Positions 22,186-34,637 of a DNA stretch of 64,000 nt are shown piece by piece. The stretch's first letter is position 1. The number at the start of each line of letters is the position of its first letter. The position numbers and the translations under genes were made by a program. Origin of the DNA: Pyronema omphalodes (taxonomy: Eukaryota > Ascomycota > Pezizomycetes > Pezizales > Pyronemataceae); the NCBI GenBank assembly GCA_024516155.1, contig JAJJXM010000032.1:372001-436000 (forward strand), in the 5' to 3' direction. The notes below the pieces were generated by a model. That model had not been told where the DNA came from and ran no database searches. It worked only from the letters and a program-made list of their open reading frames with translations.

Positions 22186-23573
22186 CTAGTCATCCAAACA
22201 TATAACCTCGACTTGGTTTGACAAGGAGTCCTTTCTTTCAGTGTCCTCCGTTTTAATTCCACCTCTTCCTCGTTTCGGCTCATCGGTCTCGACTTTAGGT
22301 TTCCAAGCCCCCGTTACATCAACCGTAATATGTGCAAGCCCTTCATACGTTGTCGGCTCCTTATTTAGCTCATCCAGAATCTCCATCAAAAACCTATCTC
22401 GAATTAAATCGGGTGGCTTTGCGCGACCTCCACAGATAGGGCATTTGTAGGCATCATCTTTCGGAGGCACTCCAGGATTCTCGCGTGGTCGAGATGACAT
22501 GTAAGTATCGAAATCGAAACACTCAAAATGCTTGCAACATTTTCCCCTTACAGGAATTTCGATACGCTGTAAAGACAACGGGCAAAGAACACTGATGGTT
22601 ACATCCTTAGTGCTAACAATGATCTCGTCATCTCCAGATTGCGAGAGTGAGAGTCTTTTAACAATCTGCTCCTTTGCCGCATCAGCTGAGATACACTCGA
22701 GTTCCGCATTTATAGTCGGTTGAGATTTGACTTCATATCTCTCCAGCATGAGATAGAATTGAGAAGGTAAACCTTTTTCCTTTTCAGTAGAGCGGCCCAG
22801 GATGAAGGCTTGGAGAAGATTGTCTCCCTCCTTGATGAAATTCGTAATATCTGCAGGGAGATCTTTGGTCCATTTTCCTTTCCTCCGCAGATCTACACGC
22901 TTACTGTTGATTTCGATAAAAATATTCCGAGGCCACTCGGTTTCTAGAGAAGCCCAGTCGGCATCCGTATTCATCGATGGAGGCATGTTAGATTTAACGC
23001 AGCGCAGCCGAAAAACAATGCTCCCAGCTCCAATACCAATACGGACTGGACGACCACCGGTATCCGGAGATCCTTTGGCAAAGGAGAGAGATTTGAATTC
23101 CTCCTCTAACACTTTCCATGTTCCCTTCACAAGCTCACCCGTAGAAGGAATCCACAGAGATTTGATGGGGTAACCGGTACGGGAAAAATGGATTTTTTCG
23201 GAATCTTTAGGTGCATAGGCGGGGATTTGTGCGGCTGTCATGACGGGACTGCTAAGCCCAACTTCGAAAAAGTTTGTCGGAAAATTGAGGTCAGCTACAG
23301 AAAGCAGGGCTGGTGCAGCATGACGTTGACGGGTTGAAGACTGCTGGCGCGGTGACATTACAGTTGTTGGAGAAACTAAAGGACTAGCTTGTGCTTGCAA
23401 GTGAGGACTGTTACGTGTAGGGTTAAAGGAAGGTGAGGTGATATGGGGTTGCTGTGGCCGTGGTGGAAGTGGAGCTGAATTTTGCCCTCCAGGTGTTACT
23501 TGCTGTTGCAGCAATTGATGCTGAAGCTGAAGACGCTGCTGCTGTTGCTGAAACTGCAGTTGGAGTTGTTGTA

Positions 23574-23607
<34 letters not shown>

Positions 23608-26127
23608 AGTCTGGTAGTGACGCTGTTGCTGATTCAGTTGTTGATAAACTGCCGTATTATGAAATGCCAAGTTGGGCTGGATGGGTTGCTGTCGTTGCTC
23701 CATCTGGTGAAGTTGTTGTAGCTGCTGCTGGTGATGAGGCATGCTTGGTGTTGCCTCAGGCTGCCGCTGTGGATTATGAGCGTTATATTGCGGGGTTATT
23801 TGTTGTGCGGTTTGTGGGTAGTGAGGCACGCCGTGAGTCTGCTGGTAATTCTGAGCCTGATGAGCTAACTGCTGTTGAGGACTGAGCATATGTGGCGCGT
23901 GAAGTCCAATATTATTTTGCGCGGCGTGAAGTGGTGACTGAGGGTGTGGGGGCTGATGTGCGCCAAGTGTATCGGGAGACTGGGAAGTTAAAGGAGAACT
24001 TTGTTGAGGTGATATTTGTTGATTCTGCAGTTGCAGTTGCTGCTGCTTCTGAAGTTGTTGTTGCCTCATCTGTCTCTGAAGACGTTCCTGCATCGCTTTT
24101 TGTTCTTGTTCCTTTCGTTCTGCTATTTGGATTGCCCGTCGGTTGGCTTCATGTTGTGCTGCTGTCCACTGTGCTGGGTCCGAGGGTTCATTCCGCGGTG
24201 TTCTTGGTCTTCTTGTTGGTAATACATTGGATGTCACTCGGTTCACGGCCTAGTCGAGGTTAGCCATTGCGAGGGTAGTGTGTTAGGAAATTTCAGAATT
24301 TGGTTTACCTCGACGTTCTCTGTTTGGTTTATCGCTGATTGTGTGCTACTATTCTTTTTCTGGACCGCGGCCACTATCGATCGAGTAATTATCCGTGTAA
24401 ATGACGTGGATTGAAAGGGTGCTATCAATATCTGTATTTCGGCCTCTGATGGAAATCTTTTCATCTGTATATAACTACGACGAGCGTTCCGTACTTTCTA
24501 TCTTGTTGTTAGAGCTCCTTCGGTTCGGTAATGCGGGGGGTTCGGGTTGCGAGGACTGGTAATGAAAGCACTTCGTTAACGATCCACTAATCAGTGTTTC
24601 GCGGAGGAAAATTTCATTACCCGTCGCTCAGAACATGAAAGACATACCACGTAATCTGTCTTCAAAAAGAGCTTAATTGTCTGAAGGGCTTCTGTAACCT
24701 TCGGGAACTTGTGCGCCTCACTATCATATGACCACGGGAATTTTGCAAAAAACGTCAAACACCCCAGAGAAAGCATCATGTTATCCATCAGAATAGATTT
24801 CACAAGTTCAAATCCATTGGCATACTCTTCTGTAAAACCAGCTGCCATTCTAGCACTATCGTTTGGTAAAGACCACGTACAATATGCTTGATGCAAGAGC
24901 AGAAAGAGTAAATCATCCTCATGAACTGCACATTTCAAATCTTCAATCCTCTTGTTTTCGATATCAGAAAGTACTTGCTGCTTGGTCATACTGATGACAA
25001 ATTGCTCAATGGAAATAAGGAGAGCTATGATGTGTTTATCCTTATGAATGGAAGGGGATCGTAAAGGCTGGGTTGGAGGATAATTCACTACTGAAGGTGG
25101 CGTCATCATAGAAACAACCCCTCTCGCAGCATTTGCCTGAACTTGCTGCACATAATTCACATGATTGGATATCGTAGTAGGTACCTGCCAGTTGGATGGA
25201 ATTCTGCCAGAGGAGTCGTTTATGGTTTGTATAGGAGCTGTAGGACTTCTATGAATTGCCGTTTGCTGCAAATGGGTAGGTGTGAGGGCAGATGAGCAGC
25301 CCGCCGGTAAAGAACTCGGACGCTGTGTTGGTGGTGCCGCGGTTGTTTGGTTCCTTCGCAAAATTGGCGGCGGTTCTGGTGCTGGTGGCATCTTCGGCGG
25401 CCCAGTCTTCACCCTCTTTGGACCCGGCCTAGTCGGACGGTCTGCATCACCTTCCGGGAGCCTTTTCCTTGTCCCTAGAAACTGGATATCTGGGGTTGAG
25501 TTGCCCTCTGTAGCCACATCTTGTTCAACCACAGTGTCTGGTGCAGCTGATAGGTTTGGAGGCCAACTAGATGCAAGTGATGATTCACGAAGCGGTGACC
25601 TTGGCAGTTCTGCATTGAGTCTGGGCGAAGGCGCCGTATTGTTTGCATCTACCATAGGAACGTCGGCGGATTGTGTTTCGTCGGGCCGAGGATCCAACGG
25701 TTGATTCCGGGTACCGGTAGTCGCTACCGTATTCGATTGAATCGCACTACCTTCAGCTTCGGGTAACGGATTTTGTAGCGTGCCGGGCTGATTGCTAGGC
25801 TCTGTAGCTATTGTGGAGGCAGCATTCGGGAGCTTAGGTTGAGGCTCATTACTCTCGGTAGCCAAAGGCGTTGGCACGTTGGTCGATGGTTGTGCTGGCG
25901 CTTTGGGTTTTCGTACTGAAGTCAGTCTTTCTGCAGATGTTGAGAGTTCGCCAGTCATCCACGGCCGTTGCTTTCCTCCAAGAGCTTTCTTCAAAGTGTT
26001 GTTCACGTTGTCATAAGCGCGTCTGAAGATGGTCAGTAGGGTAATTCCGTATTAGTACGTCCAGGGTAGCTTACGCATTGGCAGTGGCTGCCGCTTCTGC
26101 AGCAGTCGGCCGCTTTTTAGTTCCCAT
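22186..26127 (-). CDS. SP-RING/MIZ zinc-finger SUMO E3 ligase, SIZ/PIAS type (4-5 exons)
   Basis: Minus-strand exons 26127-26075, 26022-24648, 24464-24309 and 24249-22186 give about 1215 aa. Introns of 52 and 59 nt are clear; the stretch 24647-24465 may be one 183-nt intron or two introns around a 15-nt microexon (24586-24572). The MIZ/SP-RING domain lies at residues about 1082-1143: CPLSLQRIEIPVRG, CKHFECFD, then YKCPICG, giving the Cys/His ligands of the RING-like fold. Preceding it is a PINIT-like beta-rich region (RIGIGAGSIVFRLRC to FYLMLERYEV) and a Gln-rich stretch (poly-Q around 23577-23606 on the DNA). The protein ends VEVICLDD, a textbook SUMO-interacting motif. No N-terminal SAP domain is seen; the first 400 residues are Pro/Ser-rich. 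Such ligases recruit Ubc9-SUMO to nuclear substrates. The N-terminus MGTKKRPTAAEAA comes from a separate 53-nt exon. Confidence 0.88.
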
Positions 26128-28500
26128 GAAATTTATTTGTCCCAACCTCAGAGCCCAATTCTAGCAAAAGAATTTACAGCAAATTTGCTGTTGAAATTGT
26201 CTTGTCTTGAGGTGGCGGGAGTCCACTTCCGTATCACTTCCGTGGTTGGAAAATGCTAATAAATCCCAGCTTCTCCAAGCAGATCCTTTATATGGACGGT
26301 GGAACCGAACAGGCCCGGTTGACGTAATTATATCCCAGTAAGTGAGGATGATGTATCGTGGCACTTGTGGGAAGCGCTCTTGCGCAAGGGGTCCACTGAG
26401 ACTGCAATAAGTGGTGACAAGTGGAAGTTTCTGGTCGCGCCGATAGCTTGCTGGCACTACTTATACACGCATGTCTATGCCAGGGCGGTTGATGGTGAAG
26501 GGTTAGTGGGGGGCGGGCGTGCGGCCAGCGACAGCTGGCAGTATTGTTATATTGTTGTATTGTAAATGAAAATACCGGTTTCCGGAGGGGCAATTTGTTT
26601 TGAAGGTGGAGAAAAGACGTCGAATCGACAAGAATGGGGTAAAGCGGCAAAACCAATCAAATAAATTGTGGAAAGGTCGGGGGTAATGGAAAGATATAAG
26701 TACATGCTCCACAATACCGATTAGTGTAGATTTGAGAACATGGAACCATAAAGCAACACAGTTTGAAAAACTGCTCTAGTAAGTCTTGGCTAGCCAATTA
26801 AGACCGCGTTCTAGACCGCTTTATCACTAATTGCTGATGTAAACACTAAGCACTAGTCCCGAAGTGTGAGATAAAGCAGCATATCGGCCAGTTGTCTCAA
26901 GAGGATCTACATACACCACATGACCTTTGCTAGGCTGTAAACTGAGCATGTATTCCACCTTCTCTTCCACTTTGCCACACACGACCTCCATGCCCCTGTA
27001 GCTGACTCCCTAGTTCTCCAGCTCCTCCTTTCTGCTTGGTATTGTTTATCGATTCGCTTTTCACTCGTTGCAACACCCCGCTTTTCAGAAAAATGTCCAT
27101 AGTACATACTGCAATTGACTTTTTGTAAAGCATGTCTGCAAGCACAGTGCACACAACCGTCGTACTTCAATGAAACTCAATATTAAGCGAACCTCTCGGC
27201 ACCGACGTCACACGCGACAATAGATCACCCCACAAAAAGCAACCTCACCCCGATCTTCCAAGATTCAACTTCAGTTTCAAGATACAGTATTTTCATTACG
27301 AAATGTTAACGTTAACTAGATGCGACGGATAGTGTCACCGCCTTACTGCCTTATATGTGGACTGTTGGAGATGAAATTGGTAACTGACATGAGCAGTTTG
27401 GACGGGAGATCTCCCGCCTATGTATGTGTGCACACTGTAGGCACTATTATTGGCGAGTCTCCTTAAGCAATCTAAAAATTACCTGCATGACGTTAAATCT
27501 CACTGGACATCTCGTTCTGAAAATTGTTGGTTTAGCATATGTCAGTAGTGGGTAGTGTCTGAGCGAAATCACATTGGAGCTGTGATTCAATTAAATTACT
27601 TCCAACAAACGCCAAGTAAATAAGCAATGGAAACGGGACGGGAGCGGGGTATAAAGTTATATATCACGTGTCGACAAAATCTTGAAGAAAAGGAGCTTGT
27701 TGGGGCTCATCTGATTACCCATGGAATTGAACTTTTGACTTAAGACATTGTACCTATGGGGTAAGTAGAATAAGGAATCCACCAATCCGGGGTTACTTTG
27801 ACGCATAGCAATGCCAGCATTGATTATCGGATGTGGAATCAATTGATGATAACCATAGACTTGCAGGAACTCCAAACCCCAATTCTAACATATTTCTATC
27901 GAATTATATCCGTCATACAGACAGACTTCCCCATATGCAACCCTCGTATAAGCAATCAGTTCTATAATCGATAGAAACACTAATCATAATGATTATTGTT
28001 AAATCACATATAAGCAACTCGCCGTAAAAAGAATTTCTTAAATCTTCGGGGACCAAAACCTCCCCTTATAACTTCTCATCAACAGGGTATGTATCACGAT
28101 TCTGGAGTACAATCTTCGGGGGAGGCATCAAACTTGATACATAGCATAACCAGAAAACTATATCGCCCCAGACTCATTTATCATAATTTTAGTTTTTTAT
28201 GTTTTTTACCAAGCCACCTCTTCACAAGAAGTCCGCATATAAGTAACCGCCATGTTGTAATAATCCAAGTATTTCTTAAAGGACTACTAGGGGAGGTTTA
28301 TGTTTCTCTTCACCCATCCATGTCATTCGATAACTCGACTATCTAACCCATGATCCAAGCTCAAATATCAATCTTCAATCTTCAGTTTTTTTTTTTCAAC
28401 TCTCTAAGAGCCTGGCCTGCTTCTGCACATTTCTCCCAAAACATTCCAACTAAATTCGTGGTTACTTCTAATTCGTGGAAAATATCAACTACGTATCCCC
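26128..28500. other. Intergenic between the SUMO ligase promoter and repeat-rich DNA
   Basis: The first few hundred bases are the ligase promoter. Two minus-strand frames look mildly coding (26930-27154, ending GREGGIHAQFTA; 27657-27875, with NPGLVDSLFYLPHRYN) but have no start context, splice partners or recognisable domain. The rest is AT-rich without features. Confidence 0.45.
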
Positions 28501-28808
28501 TAGCTTAACTTCTCAAGCCGTGGCAACTTGTCACCCGCAAGCAAGAGATGGTTATGTTCACAATACATTTTGGCATATAAGCATCTACCACACTGGATCC
28601 TAAGGCTAATTGAGTCTTATCTATATCTAAATCCATCCATGCATCAATGCATCCATCCAATCGTTCATCCATCATCCATCCATACAACACCCCCCCCCCC
28701 CCCCCCCCAAACACCCTGACCCAAAACTCAGACTCAAATATCGAATATCAAATTCCCCTTTCCTCAAACTCTCCAAACCCTCGAATATCCCAACCCATTT
28801 CCGCATTC

Positions 28809-28872
28809 CCACAAAATTCGTAGTTGCCTTTAATTCGTAGTTGCCTTTAATTCGTAGTTGCCTTTAATTCGT
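28809..28872. repeat. 19-bp tandem repeat (TTTAATTCGTAGTTGCC core), about 3.5 copies
   Basis: AATTCGTAGTTGCCTTT repeats three times followed by a diverged AATTCGTGGTGAC. Similar AATTCGTGG words occur singly near 28455 and 28472. Confidence 0.75.
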
Positions 28873-30250
28873 GGTGACAGATGACTCGTGGAAAACATCG
28901 TATTAGCTACGCATCTCGTGGCAATTTGTCGTCCACCAGCGAGAGATGGTGATATAGCATAGCGTGACGTGGCAAGGTAATGCTTTTATGCTAGGGGGTT
29001 GTGGTAAATTGTAATACGTTACGCGAGTTATGGGTTATGGGTTACCGGTTGGAATGCTGGATGTGCTGGATTTATGTAATGTAAGGGATAACTACAGCTC
29101 TATGGATTAAAAGTTGCGGTATAGGTAAGTTTAGTAGCATGATGCATCTTGGAAAAAGGATATAACGTGGTAGAACTGGTTCTCCACCCCCCCTTCCCCC
29201 ACACACGCCCCCCGCCGCTTTTTTTATTACAGCTTAGTTCTAGGGAGAGGGAAGAAATTCAATTGTTACCGATTGTTTTGTGTTTATGAGAAGACTTTTT
29301 GAACATGAAACAAAAAGATAGCATTGTAGTAGCATAGTAGGCTATCCGTGTCGCTAGATCTGTAGTTCTAGGTGGATGTACAGAGGCTTTGGAGAGTATT
29401 GAAACGTGAGGATTCCCAGCTGTGGATAATAAACGACTGTATGATTAGAGTACAATGGCTAATGGGGGCGGTTCGTGGGTTCGTGTGGGAAGTCATGGTA
29501 TTTATTTTGCTTAATTGCAGGGATATATATCACTGAAGAAACGCGGAAGCTTTATAGGGGATCATTATATTATGTGGATAAATCTACGGATACATATAGA
29601 TGCGCTTTAGATGTTGAGGTTGAGCAGGGAAGAATGGTAGAGGATCGGAAGTTGAGGAATACTCCGCCCCCCCCTCCCCCAAGCGCTTTTCATCATGGAT
29701 CATCACTCGGAATAGGCCACCCAATTCACATATAACAATTTCTTGTGTATGGTATAACGAGCGGTAAGTACCCACGTACCATTATAAATACTTTCTACTG
29801 TAGATTCTGTAATGCATACTAAGCGTCACTGTATTCTGTGTTTCCTTTTATCTTTGGTTTGTTTATGTATGTATTCGAAGATGATGGGGCAAGTATACGT
29901 CAGCTACAGCATATCTAGGTGTGGAGTATATTGCGGGTAGTGAAATTTGCGAAATTCCAGAGGTACATAGTAAAGATAGCAAAACTAGCAAAACTAGCAA
30001 ACACAAAAAATACCGACGTGATTACCCATGATTATACACATTCACCTTCATACATACATACCTCCTTCACCTACTACACCAAATACTACAATAAACCCCC
30101 AATTTCTGAAAAAAAAAATATTAACCGTTCATTTGTTTCGATTTCCATTTTTTCAATTTCGTGAAGGAGAAGACACCTGCGATACATTCCTATCACTCTT
30201 GTCTTCTCTTCTCTTCCATATAGTATTCGATATAAACAATAATCCCATTA

Positions 30251-30283
30251 CCCCCCCACCCCCCCCCCCCCCCCCCCCCCCCC
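30251..30283. repeat. Poly-C run with one interruption
   Basis: Seven Cs, one A, then about 25 Cs. The length is likely unstable or imprecise. Confidence 0.85.
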
Positions 30284-30621
30284 ACTCCCTCTCAACCACG
30301 GGGTCAAAATTCCAAACTCACTCCTAAGATTCACTTTTTCATATCAATATACCTTACATATTCCTCACATATAACAATCCTCAAACCCAATGCTATATCC
30401 CGCTCCCTCCTCCGGCATAATCCAGCATAAGTAATACCAATACCAATACCAATACCAATACCATAACAGGTGTCAAGTATCAAGTGGTAAGTAGCAAGTA
30501 GCAAAAGTGTAGGAATTCTACATATCTATGATGTATCTATTACGTGACACTAGTGCGTGGCTACATGAGTGTACTATCATCGTTCCAGTCGACTGATACT
30601 ATTATGGGGTATAGGAGGGAA

Positions 30622-30639
30622 GGGGGGGGGGGGGGGGGG
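30622..30639. repeat. G-run of 18
   Basis: An uninterrupted G-run about 10 bp before the 12-bp minisatellite; together they form a long purine-only-biased strand. Confidence 0.85.
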
Positions 30640-30648
30640 CGTTAGTGA

Positions 30649-31186
30649 ATAGGAAGAGAAATAGGAAGAGAAATAGGAAGAGAAATAGGAAGAGAAATAG
30701 GAAGAGAAATAGGAAGAGAAATAGGAAGAGAAATAGGAAGAGAAATAGGAAGAGAAATAGGAAGAGAAATAGGAAGAGAAATAGGAAGAGAAATAGGAAG
30801 AGAAATAGGAAGAGAAATAGGAAGAGAAATAGGAAGAGAAATAGGAAGAGAAATAGGAAGAGAAATAGGAAGAGAAATAGGAAGAGAAATAGGAAGAGAA
30901 ATAGGAAGAGAAATAGGAAGAGAAATAGGAAGAGAAATAGGAAGAGAAATAGGAAGAGAAATAGGAAGAGAAATAGGAAGAGAAATAGGAAGAGAAATAG
31001 GAAGAGACATAGGAAGAGAAATAGGAAGAGAAATAGGAAGAGAAATAGGAAGAGAAATAGGAAGAGAAATAGGAAGAGAAATAGGAAGAGAAATAGGAAG
31101 AGAAATAGGAAGAGAAATAGGAAGAGAAATAGGAAGAGAAATAGGAAGAGAAATAGGAAGAGAAATAGGAAGAGAAATAGAAATAG
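30649..31186. repeat. 12-bp minisatellite, unit AGGAAGAGAAAT, about 45 copies
   Basis: A near-perfect array of about 540 bp; one unit near 31007 has C for A and the last unit is truncated. The unit is purine-rich on +, and its length, a multiple of 3, leaves frames open on both strands (Arg-Asn-Arg-Lys on +; Leu-Pro-Ile-Ser and Ser-Tyr-Phe-Ser on -). I treat these as repeat artefacts. Confidence 0.95.
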
Positions 31187-32986
31187 GCATAATACAGCTG
31201 AGGGAGGTATGATAGGGATAAGGGAAAGGGAATTCGAATTTGAGTATTGTGGTAGGGGTACTCATTGGTGATCACTCGATTGTTCATTGCTGTAGGATGG
31301 ATTCGAATTTTCTGGGGAGAGGATACGGTACTTCTTTTTCAGGTTAGTCTTTTTGGAGGGAATATGTTATCTGAAATATTGAGGGCTTTGAGTGTCGGTG
31401 CTAGGATGCACCTTGGGACGCTGGTAGAGACGTATAATGGGTATTGGAATTTGATTGGTTTTATATAAAAAGCGTTAGATATTGGGATGAATGTTTGTTC
31501 TATTAATATTGTAGAAACGTAGCCTGATTCGATTGAGTAATCGACGGGGCCTCAAAAACTATAATTATTGAGTATAGATTATTTTTCAAAAGTTAGGGAA
31601 TTGGGGAATCGGCCTGTCATTGATAAAGCCTGATAAAAAAGACACCATAGAATTAATTGTAAAATAACACACTGTGTTGTCTCTTTACTATACTGCTAGA
31701 TTTTGTAAAACATTTTTGGGGGACGATACTGAATGGTTCACAGTTTGTCACCACATGCCGTGGTACTCTGGATATCACTCGGAATGAGGTTTTCTCCGTT
31801 CAATCTTTGCTCCCGCTAATACAATCCCTCATAGAACTTTTAGCGGCTAGAATACTGTCATTAAACGAATCATGAAGTTTGAACTATCATTCGTGGACAT
31901 CAAATTCCGGTACCCATACCCTCCCTCTACCACCCGGGTACCGTCCGTGGCAAGTGACTGCTATATACGAATCAGTCGTCCCACCAACCGTGAAAGCGAA
32001 CTTTAACCGAAAATGCCGTTAAATTGGCTTTCTAGGCCACACAAATCAATTGACGCAGTAACGCCGAGTATTGTGGGGTAACTTGGCAGTAGTGCTATGT
32101 AGTACCCTTATAAACCGAGGCGACTGTAATCTATGCTAAGATAACCGAAAGAGTCTTAGGCAAATTCAATTTGAATGCGCATGAATTGATATTCGGATGT
32201 CAACTTCTGTCTCAGGACGTATGTGTTTCACTTTACGTATACATACGTACGGTGAATTGTCTGCGGGGTTGCGAACTTTTACGAACTTGAACTTTGCAGT
32301 TCTCATGCCGTCAGGCGGCGGTGCAATTCGAGTTGGAGTCAGACGATGACATAACGTGACGGATATACACAGCTTTGAGTCATGTTTACATTTCCGGTGG
32401 GATTTGGCGTATTTGTTTGAGTGTTCAGGTCGGATGAAGGGGAGGTAGAGTTTTCAGAGGTGGAAGTGGATGATTCTGTGACTGATAATACGGTGGCACG
32501 CTTCTGGCCCCTAAAAACCCGGTTTTTTTAAGATCGTCCCGAGCAAGGCGTCGGTTCCTCGATCCTGCAAACTTATTCTTATTCCACCACGATCGTTGGA
32601 ACAACCTTAACAACTTTCCACTACCAACCTCAATATATTGCAATATCCGCCAGAACTATACCCGCACCCGTTAATTTTACCTCCGCTGCGCCTTCGTTTC
32701 GCTACCGGTCTAGAACCGCACCGCGTTCTTCGTCTCTGATTTCCTACCGAGAGTCCCGGTTCGACCTTGCCCCGACGTGATCCCGATTGTGACTTCTTGA
32801 ATTAGTCTAGTTTGTGTCGCTTCGTCACCCGCGCACCATAACCAGGGCCACAACTACCAACCCCACCAGCAGCAGCTGTTTCTTCCCCTCTTTCCCTCCT
32901 CCAACACGCAACACCAGCAATTATTGCTTACCATTATTCAATTAAATGTTCACCGTCTCTGACAATATTAAAATCCATTATCAATC
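31187..32986. other. Intergenic and 5' region of the Cue2-like gene
   Basis: No coding signal found in 31187-32400. From about 32640 to 32986 the DNA is C/T-rich on the + strand (many CCTCC, CTTCC and ACCACC words), typical of the promoter and leader of a fungal housekeeping gene. Confidence 0.5.
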
Positions 32987-34637
32987 ATGTCCTCGGAAGA
33001 AAGTTTGGCAATTCTCACGGTTGGTCCCTTCCTTGTCTAACCTCAGGGTGAACCGCGACTGACGTACAGGATGGTAATAGGCTGAGTTTCCCCAACTCGA
33101 CACTACGTTGATTACTCCTATTTTCTACGATACCCTCGACATAAACCAAGCAAGAGCTGTTCTAGAAGTCCTTGCACAAGTAACCAGCGTTGATCCCTCA
33201 CCACCATCGTCAGGCGGATCTAGTCCCTCCCCTCCAGATGTCTTATCAGACCACGACGATTGGCTATCGGAAACCACAGCGCGCACAACTATCGCTGATG
33301 AAGACGAAAACGACACTCCATTGGGCCGTCTCCAGCAAATGTTCCCGGCCCTAACACTTTACACCCTTCGTACCACCCTAGAAAAATGCGGCGGTGACTC
33401 GGAGCGCGCTACTGACGAACTCCTGAACCGTTCATTTCTGGAGCAAGATGAAGAGGTCAACGTGCGGGGCGTTGACGCGTTCGAATTCGCTACCACCCGT
33501 CAGAAGCGGAAGGGCAAAGGACGCGATAACACGGCAACCAGAGGAAATCAGAACGGCAGCACAACAAGCCCTAATGAAGACACCAACCGCCGTCCCTCCC
33601 TCCCCGTCGAAACAAACACCCCCGAACCGATCTCCCACTGGGACCGCAAGAATCTCGAAATCAAATATCTATCAGAGAACTTAGGACTGCCTCAAAATGT
33701 CGTGCAGTCCACACACCATGCCTCCGGTTCACTCCCCCGTACCGTCGCTACTCTAATCGACAAACACGGTTCCGAAAGCTCCTTCGATTGCCCCGAACAC
33801 ACTGCCGAGCTCAACGAGCTGGTTGGTACCTTCCCTACCGTCTCACGTCAGCGGTTGGACAGATTATTACGTCTATGCCAGGACAACAAAACCGCAGTGT
33901 TTAACCTAGCCGAGTTACTTCGACAAAACACCGACGATGAAACTGTTCGCCAAATCGCCGCAGCTTCAGCCTCAAAAGACTCTAAGAAACCCCGTCCGGC
34001 AAAAAAACCCGAGGCAATCCGGATTAAAGTGGTCGGAACAGACCTGAAACCTCCCGATTCCAATACCTCCTCCAACTGTTCTACCTCCCCCACCATTATC
34101 CACTTTCACCGTCCTATTTTCACAAACGCCGCCGATATGCGAGACGTTTCCGCCGCCTATAGAGAAGCTCGCAACGAAGCATTTGCTAAAGCCGCCGCCT
34201 CTTACCGCCGCTCAAAAAGTAACCACCTCTTCGGCGGTGCTGCAGCATTCTACGCAGACCTCGGAAAAGATCTTCACATCAAAACCAAAGAATTCGAAAA
34301 TGCAGCTGCCGAACGTCACGTCGAGGAAAACTCCGGATTCGATGTCATAGATTTACATGGAATTACTGTTCAGCAAGCAATAAAAATCGTAAGAGAAAGA
34401 GTCACGCAGTGGTGGGTTAGAGCAGACCCCGGGGGTGCTTATGGGTCGGATTTCTGTGCCGCGAGAGGAGGGAATCGAGTCGCCAAGAAACCCTTTAAAG
34501 TGGTGACTGGTGCCGGGAAACATTCGAAGGGAGGCGAGCCGAGGATAGCACCCGCAGTTGCAAAGATGTTGGAAAGAGAGAAGTGGAGAATTACGAAAAC
34601 TGAAGGAGAGATTCTGGTATGGGGGGTGCGAAAATAG
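32987..34637 (+). CDS. CUE-DUF1771-SMR protein, Cue2-like endonuclease (2 exons)
   Basis: Exons 32987-33019 and 33081-34637 (61-nt intron, GTTGGT...CTGAC...AATAG) give 529 aa. Splicing joins MSSEESLAILT to AEFPQLDTTLITPIFYD, a CUE/UBA-like helix set; a second CUE motif, LGRLQQMFPALTLYTLRTTL, follows at about 86-130. Residues about 350-425 match the DUF1771 helical region (YREARNEAFAKAAASYRR to FENAAAERH). The C-terminal SMR domain (about 431-529) has the conserved DLHG at 435-438 and TGAGKHS at 487-493, both part of the nucleic-acid binding/catalytic surface. In yeast, Cue2 with two CUE domains and an SMR domain cleaves mRNA at collided ribosomes (no-go decay); that role is inferred from shared architecture. 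The short first exon is supported because the TTG at the start of the long frame is preceded by in-frame homologous residues. Other SMR proteins (MutS2-type) lack CUE domains. Confidence 0.87.

Larger units (their letters stand above)
28501..30648. other. Intergenic with homopolymer runs
   Basis: It holds a C-run at 28690-28708, a 19-bp tandem repeat at 28809-28872, C-rich patches at 29189-29215 and 29668-29680, and a C-run at 30251-30283. A CAATAC-type (CCAATA)n run lies at about 30437-30465 and a G-run at 30622-30639. No gene recognised. Confidence 0.5.

Noticed and set aside
21836..22189. 117-codon + frame with a true ATG, convergent with the SUMO ligase stop
   Set aside because: Probably lies in the 3' UTR of the ligase gene; no domain, splice site or promoter supports it. 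Kept only as a note.
30577..31287. Frames of 207-236 codons on both strands over the 12-bp array
   Set aside because: A multiple-of-three repeat unit without stops keeps every frame open; the non-repeat flanks carry no domain.
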